Positions 48,417-59,622 of a DNA stretch of 64,000 nt are shown here, one piece after another; position 1 is the first letter of the stretch, and each line of letters starts with the position of its first letter. The position numbers and the translations under genes were made by a program. Source of the DNA: Eretmocerus hayati (lineage: Eukaryota > Arthropoda > Insecta > Hymenoptera > Aphelinidae); NCBI GenBank assembly GCA_029851415.1, contig CM056741.1, positions 144,696,522-144,760,521 of the forward strand, given 5' to 3'. Below the pieces are notes generated by a model that ran no database searches, was not told where the DNA came from, and saw nothing but the letters and a program-made list of their open reading frames with translations.

Positions 48417-49206
48417 CAGGCAAAACTCAGACAAAAAAAGGTACGCGGTTGATTCGTTCTAAAAAACCACCGCGTAAGACGAATTCGTGTAGAACCAAAC
48501 ATTGGTCTGATGTAAAACAGGGAGCTCCGTACAGGCTCGATGCTCCGGAGACCTCAAAACTGACTTCAGCTCGAATTACCTGCGATGAATAAAAAATCAA
48601 AATTTGTTTTGATTGGAATGAAAGAAAGATTGATTGTGAGAGAAAGTTATTCATTTCAACGGATGAATGAACAGAAATCTATTTTGTCCTGAAAAAGTCC
48701 GCCAAATGAGATTGTTTTGGCCTTCTATTGCATTCTCTGTAGAGCTTTTCATAAGGAGCAGAAATTCGTTGTGTCTCGTATTTTATTTTTAAACTTCTAA
48801 TCGTGATGGGGTCAAATTTCATCACCAAATCCACAGCATGGTTTACTGCTTTCAAAATTTGGGCCACATTTTTTGATGATAATACGAGCTCCTCTTCAGA
48901 CGAACACTTTTTTTGCTTTCTTCGCAGGTGTGCTGCTAGATGATTCTTTTTTCCTTTTAGGAGCCATGATATCTGACAAGGAATTTTCCTTCGAACGATT
49001 GAACTTTGAAAATTTGAGGTTTTGTTTACAATACAGTGAGAAAAAATTTGATTATGTATATTGTTCAAAAACCAATTCGATCATCGGCTTGTTTTGAGAA
49101 TCTGAAAATAATATCGATCCGCGTAAAACGAAAATTGGTATGAATAAGCAAACCGCGTGTGAGTGGAATCGCGTAAAATGAAATCGCGTGAAACGAGTTT
49201 TGCCTC
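48417..49206 (-). mobile_element. 790-bp Tigger/pogo-type element with internal deletion
   Basis: Termini CAGGCAAAACTC (48417) and, reverse-complemented, GAGGCAAAACTC (ending 49206), flanked by TA at 48415-48416 and 49207-49208. Subterminal ACGCGGTT and CGCGTAAAA words occur on both sides. Inside, on the minus strand, are the first and last parts of a transposase (next entry) without the DNA-binding and catalytic middle. It is a non-autonomous deletion derivative. Confidence 0.8.
48679..48967 (-). pseudogene. Tigger/pogo transposase remnant (start and C-terminus only)
   Basis: An ATG at 48967-48965 opens MAPKRKKESSSSTPAKKAKK, a basic N-terminus typical of Tigger-family proteins. After about 20 codons the frame meets a stop. 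In another frame the C-terminal region follows, with AVDLVMKFDP, YEKLYREC and the terminal KQSHLADFF. The K-Q-x-x-L/I-x-x-F-F ending is characteristic of Tigger/jerky-type transposases. The CENP-B-type helix-turn-helix and the DDD catalytic domain are absent, so this cannot be active. Confidence 0.72.
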
Positions 49207-49208
49207 TA

Positions 49209-49679
49209 CTGATGGGTGTCCGGCCGCTTTCCGAGCTCACCTCCAGATATTCGAATGCAAGAATTCCATACTTCAAAGTTTCTCATGATGAGTTGATGTT
49301 AATTCGCACCATATACTGATTTGAGATGGTATAGAAGACTATTGAAACGATGATAAATTTTCTTCGTATATCTGTGGTTAACCAGCCTAATGCAATCCGA
49401 TGTGGGGTTACATGAGTTTGATAAGGGATATTACCAATGATAATACATACACAGGCGTTCAAGGCTCTCTGAACTTGCAGATTTTCTCTTGCCCCTACAT
49501 CATTGTATACGGAGTTCCGTGCGAACCGTCGTCGCGAGTAGACGTGTATACAAGTTGCTTCGGTAAAATATAGTGAGTGAACGATTGTGTGCAAGTGTTC
49601 GCTGACTTTAATCAAGGCGGCTTGAAGAATCGTGCCTGCACCCGCTGCAGCGGGCGTGCAGTAAAACCTCGAATCGAAG
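49209..49679. other. probable 5' UTR and upstream flank of the LINE
   Basis: No supported gene. A minus-strand frame of 136 residues (49283-49693) overlaps the LINE start antisense and has no motif. The LINE 5' end is not defined here; 49500-49679 is the likely 5' UTR. Confidence 0.35.
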
Positions 49680-50943
49680 ATGGTCCCTGGCAATGGGTAC
49701 CAACTCCAACCTCAAACCAACGTTACTCAAATCAACATGAATTCTGAAAACAGCCAACCAACGTTTGCCAAAGTATTCGCCATCAGTACACGCCCGAACA
49801 GGCAAGATGCAATTGTAATTGAAGCAAAAGAAGGTCTCCCTAACGATGATTACCTCTAAGGCCTTGAGGAACTCGTCGACTTGAACCAAGTTAAATCTAT
49901 TTGTAAAATATCAGGTAATCGTGTATGTCTATACCTTGAAAGTAAGAATCTAGTTGACAGCCTCAAAAACAAGAATGTACGAGTGAAAGACTATATTCTA
50001 CCAGTGAAACCTCTGATCAACAACAACAAACGAGTAGTTATATCCAATGTCCACTCATCTCTGCCAGATAAACTGATTGTGAATGCCTTGAAAAACTTGG
50101 GTATACGGCTGCTATCCTCTATAAGTACTATTCGCGCAAGTTTGTCGGAACCTGGAAGATCTCACATCGCTTCCTTTCGGCGTCAATTTTACATCGGTGA
50201 AAAAGATGAAAACAAGCTGCCAGAAACCTTACAACTGACCCATGAAGATGTAACCTACTGAACTTATCTAACCATCGATCCAACAACATGTTTCATTTGT
50301 AAAGAAACTGGACATGTCTCCACGGCTTATCCGCAAAATAGTTCTATAACGCCTGATCAATCCCCCCAACTCTCTAACTCGCAAAGTGGGAGCAATATAA
50401 TCACAGGAGAGACGCGTCAATGTTTACCAACAGAACCAGCTCAAAGCTCGGCTCAGCCGAGTAATTCCAACGTGAACCAATGAGCTTTATCCACATCAGC
50501 GAGCGAGATATCGACTGCCTCAGCTGACATCACCAACGTATTAACAACATCTAATAATGACTCACGAAATAGGAAAAATGCAGCAAAAAAAAACAAGAAT
50601 TGAGACTCCAGAAGAATTTCAAACTTTCATCGACAAATCTTTGAAACCAGCTGAAAAGTACTTTGAAGATGATCTTGTGAACCACTCGGTCTCTTTTCAA
50701 ACATTTTTCAACATCGTAACCAAGTCATATCAAAATTCAAAATGGTTTGGAGAGGGAGAAATTACTGACATTAAACCGACTGATCTGATAAGCGATATCG
50801 ACACCGTCTACTCCTTGATCCAAAGTCAACATATGAAATAGAAACTAACCAGAGTCAAGAATCGTCTGTCACGTCAAGATACCGGATCATCTACGTCCAT
50901 CTCTTTGTCTGAGGCTGACAACGAGTCAGAACAAGACGATTAA
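49680..50943 (+). pseudogene. LINE ORF1 (nucleic-acid-binding, CCHC), broken
   Basis: From ATG 49680 one frame runs through stops TAA 49857 and TGA 50259 to TGA 50481. A frame change near 50560 then continues past TAG 50839 to TAA 50941. The product would bind LINE RNA. Its mark is the zinc knuckle CFICKETGHVSTAYPQ at about 50299-50340, in which the last cysteine of C-x2-C-x4-H-x4-C is replaced by tyrosine. The block FRRQFYI followed by LP and a Y/THEDVTY segment precedes the knuckle, as in insect Jockey/I-type ORF1 proteins. The TGA at 50259 probably replaces a Trp codon. The C-terminal part is acidic/serine-rich (SLSEADNESEQDD). Confidence 0.78.
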
Positions 50944-50963
50944 TAAATCCATCCACGCTGAAT

Positions 50964-52314
50964 TTGGCCACATCTCATCAATCCGACCTCAAGTTTTTGT
51001 TCTGGAATGCAAGAAGTATCAAGAAACGGGTACTGTTCCTTCCAAAACTTCTCGTCGACGTCGACGTTTTCGTCTGTGTGGAATCATGGCTAACTGATGA
51101 CGACAAGGACTTCTCCATCGAAGGGTTCGTGACTTATGGTAAGGACAGAATCGAGCGCGAGGAGGAGGCCTCCTCATCCTCGTCCGAAAAAACATCGCTT
51201 TTTATGAGATTTCTGGGTTGAAATCGCCTCACGAGTCTGTCGAGGTTTGCGGAATTCGTATCAACTCTACTCGTCTATCCGTGAATCGAGGAGTATGTTA
51301 CAGAGCTCCTCGCTCAGGTCTATCTCTGTCGCAAGCAGAATGGGATATGATCACTGGCAATATTGACCGTAGCTCGCATAGTATTTGTGTTGGAGATTTT
51401 AATGCTCATCAGCAATTTTGGAATTGTGGAGAAACAGACACAAATGGCGAGAGATTTCTTGATAATATCAGTGATCATGATCTGTTTGTGCACAATGATT
51501 CCACCAACTCTAGAGTTGACTTCCACAAGAACCAATTCTCTAATCTGGATCTATTACTTAGCACTATGGATATATCTAATCAAATAAACTTTTCATTGAA
51601 GAAAGACCCCTTGGGGTCCGATCATTTCCCTATCCTCTTTTCAGTCAGTATAGAAAGACATTTTTATAGTAAGGAAACATTCAAACTCAAATCCCTCCGA
51701 ACAGACTGGAATAATTTCTCAAACGATCTGAACAAAGAATACCCCAAATTTCTGACCCCAGATTATGACCAGTTAGAGCCCAAGAAAAAATATGAAATGT
51801 TCACAAAAATCATTACAGCTTCTATGAAGAATAATGCTCCTAAATTCAAAGCCAAAGAATTAAACCAAGTTTACAAAGATAACCCCGTTTCTTGGTGGAA
51901 TGATGAGTGTGCCAAAATGGCAAGATTGAAGGAAGCTAGTTTTTTGAAATGGGATCACACGAAAAAATTGTCAGATTATATAGCTTATAAGAAACTATTA
52001 GCTCAAGCTAGGAAAACGTATAAGAAAGCCAAGAAAGATCATTTTCGACAGTTTGCTGAAACGATCAACTTTCAGCAAGATAGAGGCTATGTATGGGACA
52101 AATGTAAGATTCTGAGTAACAAATGGATTAAAATCAAAAATGCTCACACCACTGAGAATTTACAAACAGATCGCATTTTCACATTTCTTGACCAAATACG
52201 CCCGCCATGGGGAAGTAGTGACCCAGCTCATATTCCAAAGTGTTCTAAAAGTGATTTTTTTTTAACTCCCCCTTCGATTTCTATGAATTCAATACTGCCC
52301 TTCATGACAAAAAA
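50964..52314 (+). pseudogene. LINE ORF2, APE endonuclease part, broken
   Basis: Start FLFWNARSIKKR, then VCVESWL, then GGLLILVRKNI after a frameshift near 51170. GDFNAHQQFWNCG is at about 51398 and GSDHFPILFSV at about 51616. These are the N-A-R-S, E-S-W-L, G-D-F-N-A-H and S-D-H-x-P motifs of the apurinic-type endonuclease that nicks the target. Beyond it runs the linker with NDECAKMARLKEASFLKW and KKLLAQARKTYKKAKK. A T-run near 52252-52261 carries another frame change, after which FNTALHDKK leads into the insertion at about 52315. Confidence 0.85.
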
Positions 52315-52315
52315 T

Positions 52316-55300
52316 ACGCTGCTAAGAGAGTTTAGTAGAATGCTTTCCCTTAACAGAATAGTCTCAGAGGTTCACTCGAATTGATGAGAAATTTGGAGAA
52401 CTGATCAAATTCCGAAATCATGATTGGAATTCCCACAAAATAGTTCCATTTCCCTTGTGGTCCAATCCATTTCAGATGCAACTCATAATCAGAAGTAGTT
52501 GTATATCTTGATTTATTTTCTCGAGAAACACTTTTAGGGTGATTAATATGATCTAGACTCTAGTTTTACAAGTGAAAACAATCGTTTGGTTAAGCCGGAG
52601 TTTTGATACGGTTAGTTTATAGATGATGAAAATGGAGTTCTTGGAGGAGATTTCGATTCTTGGAGTGAAAATTGGATTCGAATCAGACTTAAACGTAGTT
52701 GAATCAAATTTGGTTTCAACCAATTGATGTAGGATGCTGGGAAAGTATCTTTCTAGTTCATCAAAAGGTAGATAGATTAGTTGTAGAGGGAAATACGATC
52801 AAAAAATGAATTTCGGATGGAATTTTTTTCTCATATTATGAGCTATTTTTACAAATTTCCTTTTTAGGGGAATTCAGAAGACCTACACTTGTATTTTCTG
52901 TGCAAGATATATCGTCTGGTTAAGACAAAATTTTGATATAGTTGGTGTAAAGATGAGAGAAATGGAGTATTTTCAAAAAATTTGGGATTTTCGAGAATAA
53001 ATTCAAGGAGGATGCCCACGAAAGCGGTTGTAACGGTGCCATCCACTGAAATTGATTAAAACGCGAAATAAGTGGTCTTAACCTCAAAATCCACGTCAAG
53101 TTTGTATGATACTTTGAGTTATGCGACCAACGCCCGATTTGCGAACCATAACCCTTTGCGTACTAGATGCTCCTTCAATCAAGGAGTCTAACAAACCTCG
53201 GATGATGACGGTGCCATCAATATTTCGCGAAATATCAACGTTACAGTGCGACCGACTCGCCTCCTCCCTGTTCTTTTCAGGTATATCTCGGCCCTGCATG
53301 TTTTCCCAGCGATGATTTTTAGCTGATTCGACGCGTTTTGAATCGATGAATCGAATGGACTAAGCGTCGTAACGGTGCCATCAATATATCGCGAGATATC
53401 AACGTTACAGTATGGCCAACTGGCCTCCCCCTGCCCTTTTCAGGTATATCTCGGCCCTGCATGTTTTCCCAGGGATGATTTTTAGCTGATTCGACGCGTT
53501 TTGAATCAATGGCTCAAATGGACCAAGCGTCGTAACAATGCCATCAATATATCGCGAGATATCAACGTTACAGTGCGGCCAACTCAACTGCCCCCTGTCC
53601 TTTTCAGATATATCTCGGCCCTGCATGATTTCCCAGAGATTATTTTCAGCTGATTCGACGCGTTTTGAATCAATAAATTGAATAGACCAAGTGTCGTAAC
53701 GGTGCCATCAATATTCCGCGAAATAACAACATTATAACAACATTATAATAACAACATCGATTGACGCATCGAAGGATCCTTGGATGATAATAGTGCTCCT
53801 TATTCAACGTGGAATATTCAGCTCTGAGTACGATCCAGCAGACATCTTCCACCGTCCCCCACATCACCCGATCCATCTCGCCGCTGCATGATCCTCATCA
53901 GGGATGATGCAAGGTTGATCGATGTACGCATTTCTACATTTTTCGATAAAATTTCGATTGAACGACTTCAAGACTGTAATAAGGAGGATTTTCAATCGAT
54001 CACCGTAAAGTTTCAGTTACCGTCAACTGGGTTAACTCCGGAACAAGAATTGCATTTTTTCCTCAAACTCGTAAAACTTGTATGTCTTGCATCAGAAGTG
54101 CATTGTATTTGATGGCAATTGGAAGCTCACAGTTTCAGCTTTCGATTACGGCCATTACAGGGCGTATTTGGACATCAAAACACGTCGAATCAGCTAAGAA
54201 CCATCCCTGGGAAAACATGCAGGGCCGAGATATACCTGAAAAGGACAGGGGGGGGCCAGTTGGCCTCACTGTAACGTTGATATCTCGCGATATATTGATG
54301 GCACCGTTACGACGCTTGGTCCATTTGATCCATTGATTCAAAACGCCTCGGATCAGCTAAGAACCATCCCTGGGAAAACATGCAGGGCCGAGATATACCT
54401 GAAAAGGACAGGGGGGGGGGGGCCAGTTGGCCGCACTGTAACGTTGATATTCCGCGAAATATTCATGGCACCGTTACGACGCTTAGTCCATTTGATTCAT
54501 CGATTCAAAACGCGTCGAATCAGCTAAAAATGATCGCTAGGAAAACATGCAGGACCGAGATATACCAGAAAAAGACAGGGAGGAGGCGAGTTGGTCCCAC
54601 TGTAACGTTGATATTTCGCGAAATATTGATGGCACCGTCATCATCCGACGTTTGTTTGGACTCGCTGATTGAAGGAGCATCTAGTACGCAAAGGATTATG
54701 GTTCGCAAATCGTGCGTTGCCGCATAACTCAAAGTATGATACAAACTTGACGTGATTTTTGAGGTTAAGACCACTTATTTCGCGTTTTAATCAATTCCAG
54801 TGGATGATACCGTTATAATTCGAGTTGTAATCGATCAATTCATCCACCGAAGACTCATAAACGGTAGCTCATCCCCCGGAAAACGTGCGAAGAACTCCAA
54901 GGTCCAAATAAATAAATGTAAACAAACCAGTAGGATAGCTCTAGCCTGCGTAGTTTTGGGATACTTTTTTGCAGTATTTGAAGACTTCCCCTTCAGGTAC
55001 AAATTCTTATTTTCAACGCAAAATAATCAGCACAACAAGCTCTTTCGAATGGTTATAATTTTATGCGTTCCGCTTCTAAAGCCTCTCAGGTCTGTAAACC
55101 CGCTTTCGTGGGCATCCTCCAGTAAAATAGTACTAAAACATATTTTGAAATAATTCGGTATCAACTCATCGATTCAGGATGACGAAAAAGTATCAGCTTG
55201 GTTTATTAAAATTTGAATGGGTCGGTTTCAGGGGAAGATATGAGGAAAGTATGGATATTGAAAAGAATATTCTTGTATATTTTGAGTTATTTCTTCGAGG

Positions 55301-55976
55301 AAGCTAGTTAGGGTGATTTGGGCTATCTAAACTGAGGTTTTTTTTAGCAATGTCTGTAATTTGGTCGAGACGGAATTTGGATACAGTTGGTTCCAATATG
55401 CTCAAATGAAGTTTTTCTTGAAAATTTTCGTTTTTTCTGAAAATCAAGGTTTGTGGGGATTAAATGGAATTTCGGTATTATCCAATCGATGGATCAAGCC
55501 AAGAAAACCATAGTCTAGGTAACGCAAATTGCCGTAAGATCAAGTAAGAAAAAGATATTTTACTATAAAAGTACACAATTTAAGCAATTTCACGTCAAAA
55601 AACCTCTGAATCAAATTCGACTGGGGGAAGAGAGTAGCCAAATCACTGGTCTCATCTCTGAGTGATTCTACACAACTCATAGAAAAGCAAAAATCGATGA
55701 AGTGCAGTGTAGAAGAGAAAGCGTGGCGGGAAAAAGAACAACATACATACACACACAGACACATGCAAAGGGACGCAGAGATGAGTCCCTGGGAGGTTTT
55801 GCAAGATTTTGGGAGGGAAAGTGTTACTTACAATCGCTAGATTTTGGGGAGAGGAACAAGATGGTTGAAGCATTCTTGTGATGAGAAGATTTATGTTGAA
55901 GAAAACATTGGATTGACTGGAAAAATTGATCAAAAATTTGCTGTGCCGAAAACAAAGCTTTCTCTTTAGAGAAAGC
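52316..55976 (+). mobile_element. 3.66 kb R-B element inserted in LINE ORF2, carrying a nested foldback element
   Basis: Reading across the LINE, the endonuclease/linker frame stops making sense after GACAAAAAAT and sense resumes at AATTCATCGCCAGGG (NSSPGMDGI) at 55982. AAAAT flanks both sides (52311-52315 and 55977-55981) and is a candidate 5-bp duplication, though the A-runs make it uncertain. The ends match the R-B copy near 36805-38552 (TACGCTGC and AGAATGCTTTC at the left, AACAAAGCTTTCTC with hairpin at the right). The interior is diverged 330-bp tandem units, one split by the 2114-bp foldback element. Confidence 0.75.
53007..55120. mobile_element. 2114-bp foldback element with tandem-repeat arms
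   Basis: Termini GGAGGATGCCCACGAAAGCGG and its exact complement close at 53007 and 55120. Each arm carries three tandem units of about 163 bp (left landmarks at 53281, 53443, 53607; right at 54211, 54374, 54541), oppositely oriented. Each unit has a CTCGGCCCTGCATG block and a palindrome such as ATATTTCGCGAAATAT. The centre (about 53760-54140) is unique. The right arm has about 290 extra bp between terminus and repeats. Removing 2114 bp restores the 330-bp spacing of the R-B host repeat (2445 minus 2114 is 331), which supports the boundaries. Drosophila FB elements have similar architecture. Confidence 0.82.
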
Positions 55977-55981
55977 AAAAT

Positions 55982-57310
55982 AATTCATCGCCAGGGATGG
56001 ACGGTATAGACTATGAGGTAATCAAGAATCTTCCCATCAAGTTTCACCTTTTGCTGTTAGATATTTACAATAAAATGTACCAACATAACTCGTTTCCGGA
56101 CTGTTGGAGAGACACTTATGTACACTTCATCAATAAGCCCGGCAACAATGGCGTTCGATCAATTGCTTCAATACAGAGTTTATGCAAATTTTTTGAAACC
56201 CTTGTGAAAAATAGATTGCAATGGTGGTGTGAGCATTTTGATATCCTCTCAGACAACCAAAGAAGGTTTCGCTCTGGTAAATCAACTATTAACAACCTGA
56301 TTAATTTAGGTATGGACATCAATGAAGCTTTCTCCAAACGTCAGGACCTCTTAGCTGAATTTTTAGATGTCTGTGGAGTCTTCGACAATGTAAATTGCAA
56401 TATTCTCCTTGCTAAGCTTTCGGAAATTGGTTGTTCAGAAAAATTGATAAAATTCGTTAAATTCATAACCCATGAAAGACGTGTTTTCGCGGATGTACTT
56501 GGTGGAGAGCATCGAACGGCTGGTAAAGGAGTTCCCCAAGGGGGGGTCCTACGTCCTCTTCTTTACATCACTGTTGTCAAAAACATTCTTGATAATTTAC
56601 CAAAAAGCATTCAAAAGTCTCAGTTTGCAGATGATATCTGCCTTCACAGCAAATTTGCCCCCTTTCACAAAGGTAGAAATACTGTTGAAAGAGCAGTTGA
56701 ATCTGTACGGGGGAATCTTTCGGCAAGAGGTCTTGAGTTGAATGACTTGAAAACTGTTCTTGTTCATTTCAATGAAGAAGGGATATCCCCAGGACTAACG
56801 TCTATCAAAGTAGGCGATCATCGTATCAAATCAAGTAGCTCTATCAAATTTCTAGGTATCATCTTAGATTATAAACTTACATTTGTTCCTCACATCAACC
56901 ACGTCAAAGACAGATGCATGAAAGCTTTGAACATTGTTAAATACCTCTGCGGTACGTGGTGGGGGTCTGATCTTCAGACTCTCACTGCATTATACAAAAG
57001 CTTTGTTCGCTCTATCATAGAGTACGGTTGCTTCATTTACTTTCCTCATCGAGAAGACTTGATGGAATCCATCGAAAGAATACAGTACGCAGCAATTCGC
57101 AAAGCACTAGGTTATCGTATCAGCACTCCAAAAAATATCTTAGCCGGTGAATCTAAATCATCTCTTCTTGAAGAAAGATTGAAATTTCTCTGTAAAAGTT
57201 TCATTATCAAAAGTATCGCACAACCAACATCTTTAAGGGGATGGCGTATACCGGCCGAAATTCGTCTGCTAAATTACCCCAAAATCGTATTTAAAGAACT
57301 ACGGCTCTAA
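55982..57310 (+). pseudogene. LINE ORF2, reverse transcriptase part
   Basis: A frame of 437 residues is open from ATG 55997 and in-frame sense begins at 55982. RT motifs: SSPGMDGIDYEVIKNLP, FINKPGNNGVRSIASIQSL, LSDNQRRFRSGKST, FLDVCGVFDNV (motif A aspartates), GKGVPQGGVLRPLLY and QFADDICL (catalytic FADD). Further on are IKFLGIILDYKL and the thumb/connection segment to GWRIPAEIRLLNY. The usual GVPQGSVLSPLL carries S-to-G and S-to-R changes. This is the best preserved part of the LINE. The last dozen codons may already belong to the next insertion, because 57273-57358 is one arm of an inverted repeat. Confidence 0.88.
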
Positions 57311-57602
57311 AATCCATCGAATCGATCCCAAATTTTCCATAGAGTTAGAAGATTCTCGTGAAAATGGTGGAATGTCAACGATTTCCTTGGAAAAGATCTG
57401 TGTCAGTCAAAAACTGTCTCGAATGTCGAAACTCTCTGAGGTTAGGCTACTATTATACTCACAGTGTAGGATTCCTGTGAGCTGGATTACCCCACGAGGG
57501 ACTTTCCACCAATCCTACGGGGATCTTCTAACTCTGTGAAAAATTTGGGATTGATTCGATAAGTTTTGGAGCCGTAGTTCTATAAATACGAGTTTGGGGT
57601 AA
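57273..57602. repeat. inverted repeat at the left edge of the insertion
   Basis: ATTACCCCAAAAT, CGTATTT, AGAACTACGGCTC, CGAATCGATCCC and GAGTTAGAAGAT in 57273-57358 recur as the reverse complement in 57517-57602 with about 85 percent similarity by eye. The middle (57359-57516) pairs only weakly. It either marks the terminus of a palindromic element or is an inverted duplication of the LINE sequence next to it. Confidence 0.7.
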
Positions 57603-57701
57603 TGCGAGTAAGATTCTGTATCGCGAAGTTGAGAACTGCATTTTATAAGTTGGCAGCATTGACGCGGTCTCTTGTTTTGATGTCGGCTGCTAGCAGACGT
57701 T

Positions 57702-57742
57702 CGCAAAGCGCGTGCTGTTGTCACAACAGCACGCGCTTTGCG
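57702..57742. other. perfect 20+20 bp palindrome with 1-base centre
   Basis: CGCAAAGCGCGTGCTGTTGT (57702-57721), a single C, then its exact reverse complement ACAACAGCACGCGCTTTGCG (57723-57742). GTGCTGTTG recurs again just after (about 57747-57756). No other 20-bp perfect palindrome was noticed in the window. Confidence 0.9.
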
Positions 57743-58800
57743 ATTGTGTGCTGTTGCTCGCATGCTTTTGCTTTTTTCGGTATATCACAAATCCTCGTGG
57801 TCGGCGTTTTGCGAGGAAATCGTGGCTTCCTGGTGGAGATGAGAGTGTCCGGGTCGTGTGAAAGTGTGACAGCTATGAGTGTTTTGTGCTGTGCTGAATG
57901 TGCTACTGTACAATCGCAAATGCTCGCATCCTGCGGGTGGGATAGGATGCACCTGGGCTACTACCGTGGCTATCTCCTTTGACACGGCTTTGTTATTCTC
58001 TGAAATAACAAAAATTTGGTCCTAGACCATAAAAAAATTGTCATGACGGAGGAGTGCAATATCTTTTGGAAGCTAGTGAGACCAAGAGAAAGCTGCTGTT
58101 TGTGTATTTGTAGCGTGAGTGATGGTTTATTACATCATGTTTTTCCCATCTTAGTGCATGCATTTGCGGTTGCCAGTTCTTAGATTTCCCCCCAAATATT
58201 CATTGAGAGAAGTTTTGGAGGAGTTTTTGGATCCAAAATGATGTGATGAATATAAAATATTGTATGCAAGTGCAATGAAGTATAATAGTTGTCTGGAAGT
58301 TATTTTAGTTGACTTGCTGAATATCGTGGTTCAGAATCCGCAAGTAGCATCAACCTCGAATATTGCCTCTGACCTTGTTATTGGTCTCTAGTTGTTCAAT
58401 CATCACCCCTGAGTCACTTAGAACTCTTAGAGAACTCCATTTCCCATTTTCACAGCTCCCAAGATGCATGATTAGCACGTACTCATGGCGAGGAATCATG
58501 GAGTTGGATTTTTAATTGTGATCAGCAGTTCCTTAGACTTCCAGAAATAAGCTGAATTATCTTTTATATTGTAATGATATCATGGATAGGAAACTGTTTT
58601 GCTTGCTTTCTTATAACCAGACAATTGCAGCGACATGTTATATATTGTTGAAAAAGACCATGGGTCAATTGAATATCTGTCACCTCAATTTCCCAGATTC
58701 TTGATGACGCAAGACTATACTTATTGTTAGTTTCAATTTCAAATTCTTGAACCAGACAAGATAATTCAAGTTCATGAGACAAAAACTAACAGCCCTCTAG
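57743..58800. other. unassigned part of the insertion
   Basis: No supported gene or repeat. AT-rich after 58000. Confidence 0.35.
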
Positions 58801-58809
58801 AAGCTGTTC

Positions 58810-59132
58810 TATAGAATAATTGGTTTCCTCTCAATAATTGTTCATGTGAGTACTTGGTGTGCAAACTCGGATATTTTTCCATGCATGTAAATTTGGATGC
58901 TTTTCAATGAATGTACGTGTTATCAAATAAGACAACTCAATTCATGTTGATGAACATGAACGCAGATGACTATCTATATGGGAGGATCAACCTGCTGTCC
59001 GAGGAATAATCTATTTCCTCTCAATAATGGCTCATGTGAGTACTTGGTGTGCGAACTTGGATTTTTTTTATGCATGTGAATTTGCATGCTTTTATGTGTA
59101 TTTTCCAATGTGTAAATGGAGATGACTATCTA
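58810..59132 (+). repeat. two larger units preceding the 100-bp array
   Basis: TTTCCTCTCAATAATTG, CATGTGAGTACTTGGTGTGC and GGATCAACCTGCTGTCCGA occur at about 58825-59000 and again at about 59010-59150 in the same order, making two units of roughly 185 bp that share the AACCTGCT(G/A)TCCGA word with the following array. Confidence 0.65.
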
Positions 59133-59615
59133 TTTGGGAAGATCAACCTGCTATCCGATGAAGCTGTGGATGCATCCTTGTTTCTGGGCATGAATTTTGG
59201 AATTGGTGAATGTTGAATCTCTAAAGGGATCTGTTTGGGTGAATCAACCTGCTACCCGATGATGCTGTGGAAGCATCCTTGTTTCTGGGCATGGATTTTG
59301 GAATTGACGGATGGTACAACCAAGGAGGATCTGTTTGGGAGAATCAACCTGCTTTCCGAGCGAGCTCTGGATCCATTCATGTTTTTGACCATGAATTTTG
59401 GAATTGACGGATAGTGAATCTCTAAAAGGATCTGTTTGGGAGAACCAACCTGCTTCCCAAGGAAACTCTGGATCTATTTCTGTTTCTGAACATGAATTTA
59501 GGAATTGACAGACGGTAAATCTCAAGGAGGATCTGTTTGGGTCAATCAACCTGCTTTCCAAGGAAGCGCTGGATTCCCTCTTGTTTCTGAACATGAATTT
59601 TGGAACTCATGGCAA
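59133..59615 (+). repeat. 100-bp tandem array, five units
   Basis: GGATCTGTTTGGG(A/T) starts units at 59227, 59327, 59428 and 59529, with a diverged first unit at about 59133. Each holds AATCAACCTGCT, a GCTCTGGAT-like word, CTTGTTTCTG and ATGAATTTTGGAATTGAC. Spacing is 100-101 bp. Divergence between units is roughly 10-20 percent by eye. A minus-strand frame of 116 residues spans it but is repeat-derived. Confidence 0.85.
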
Positions 59616-59622
59616 AATAGTA

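Noticed and set aside
52316..55976. Helitron, on the basis of the 3' hairpin
   Set aside because: The hairpin is terminal but no CTRR end follows it, no TC start was found, and a candidate short duplication is present, which Helitrons do not make.
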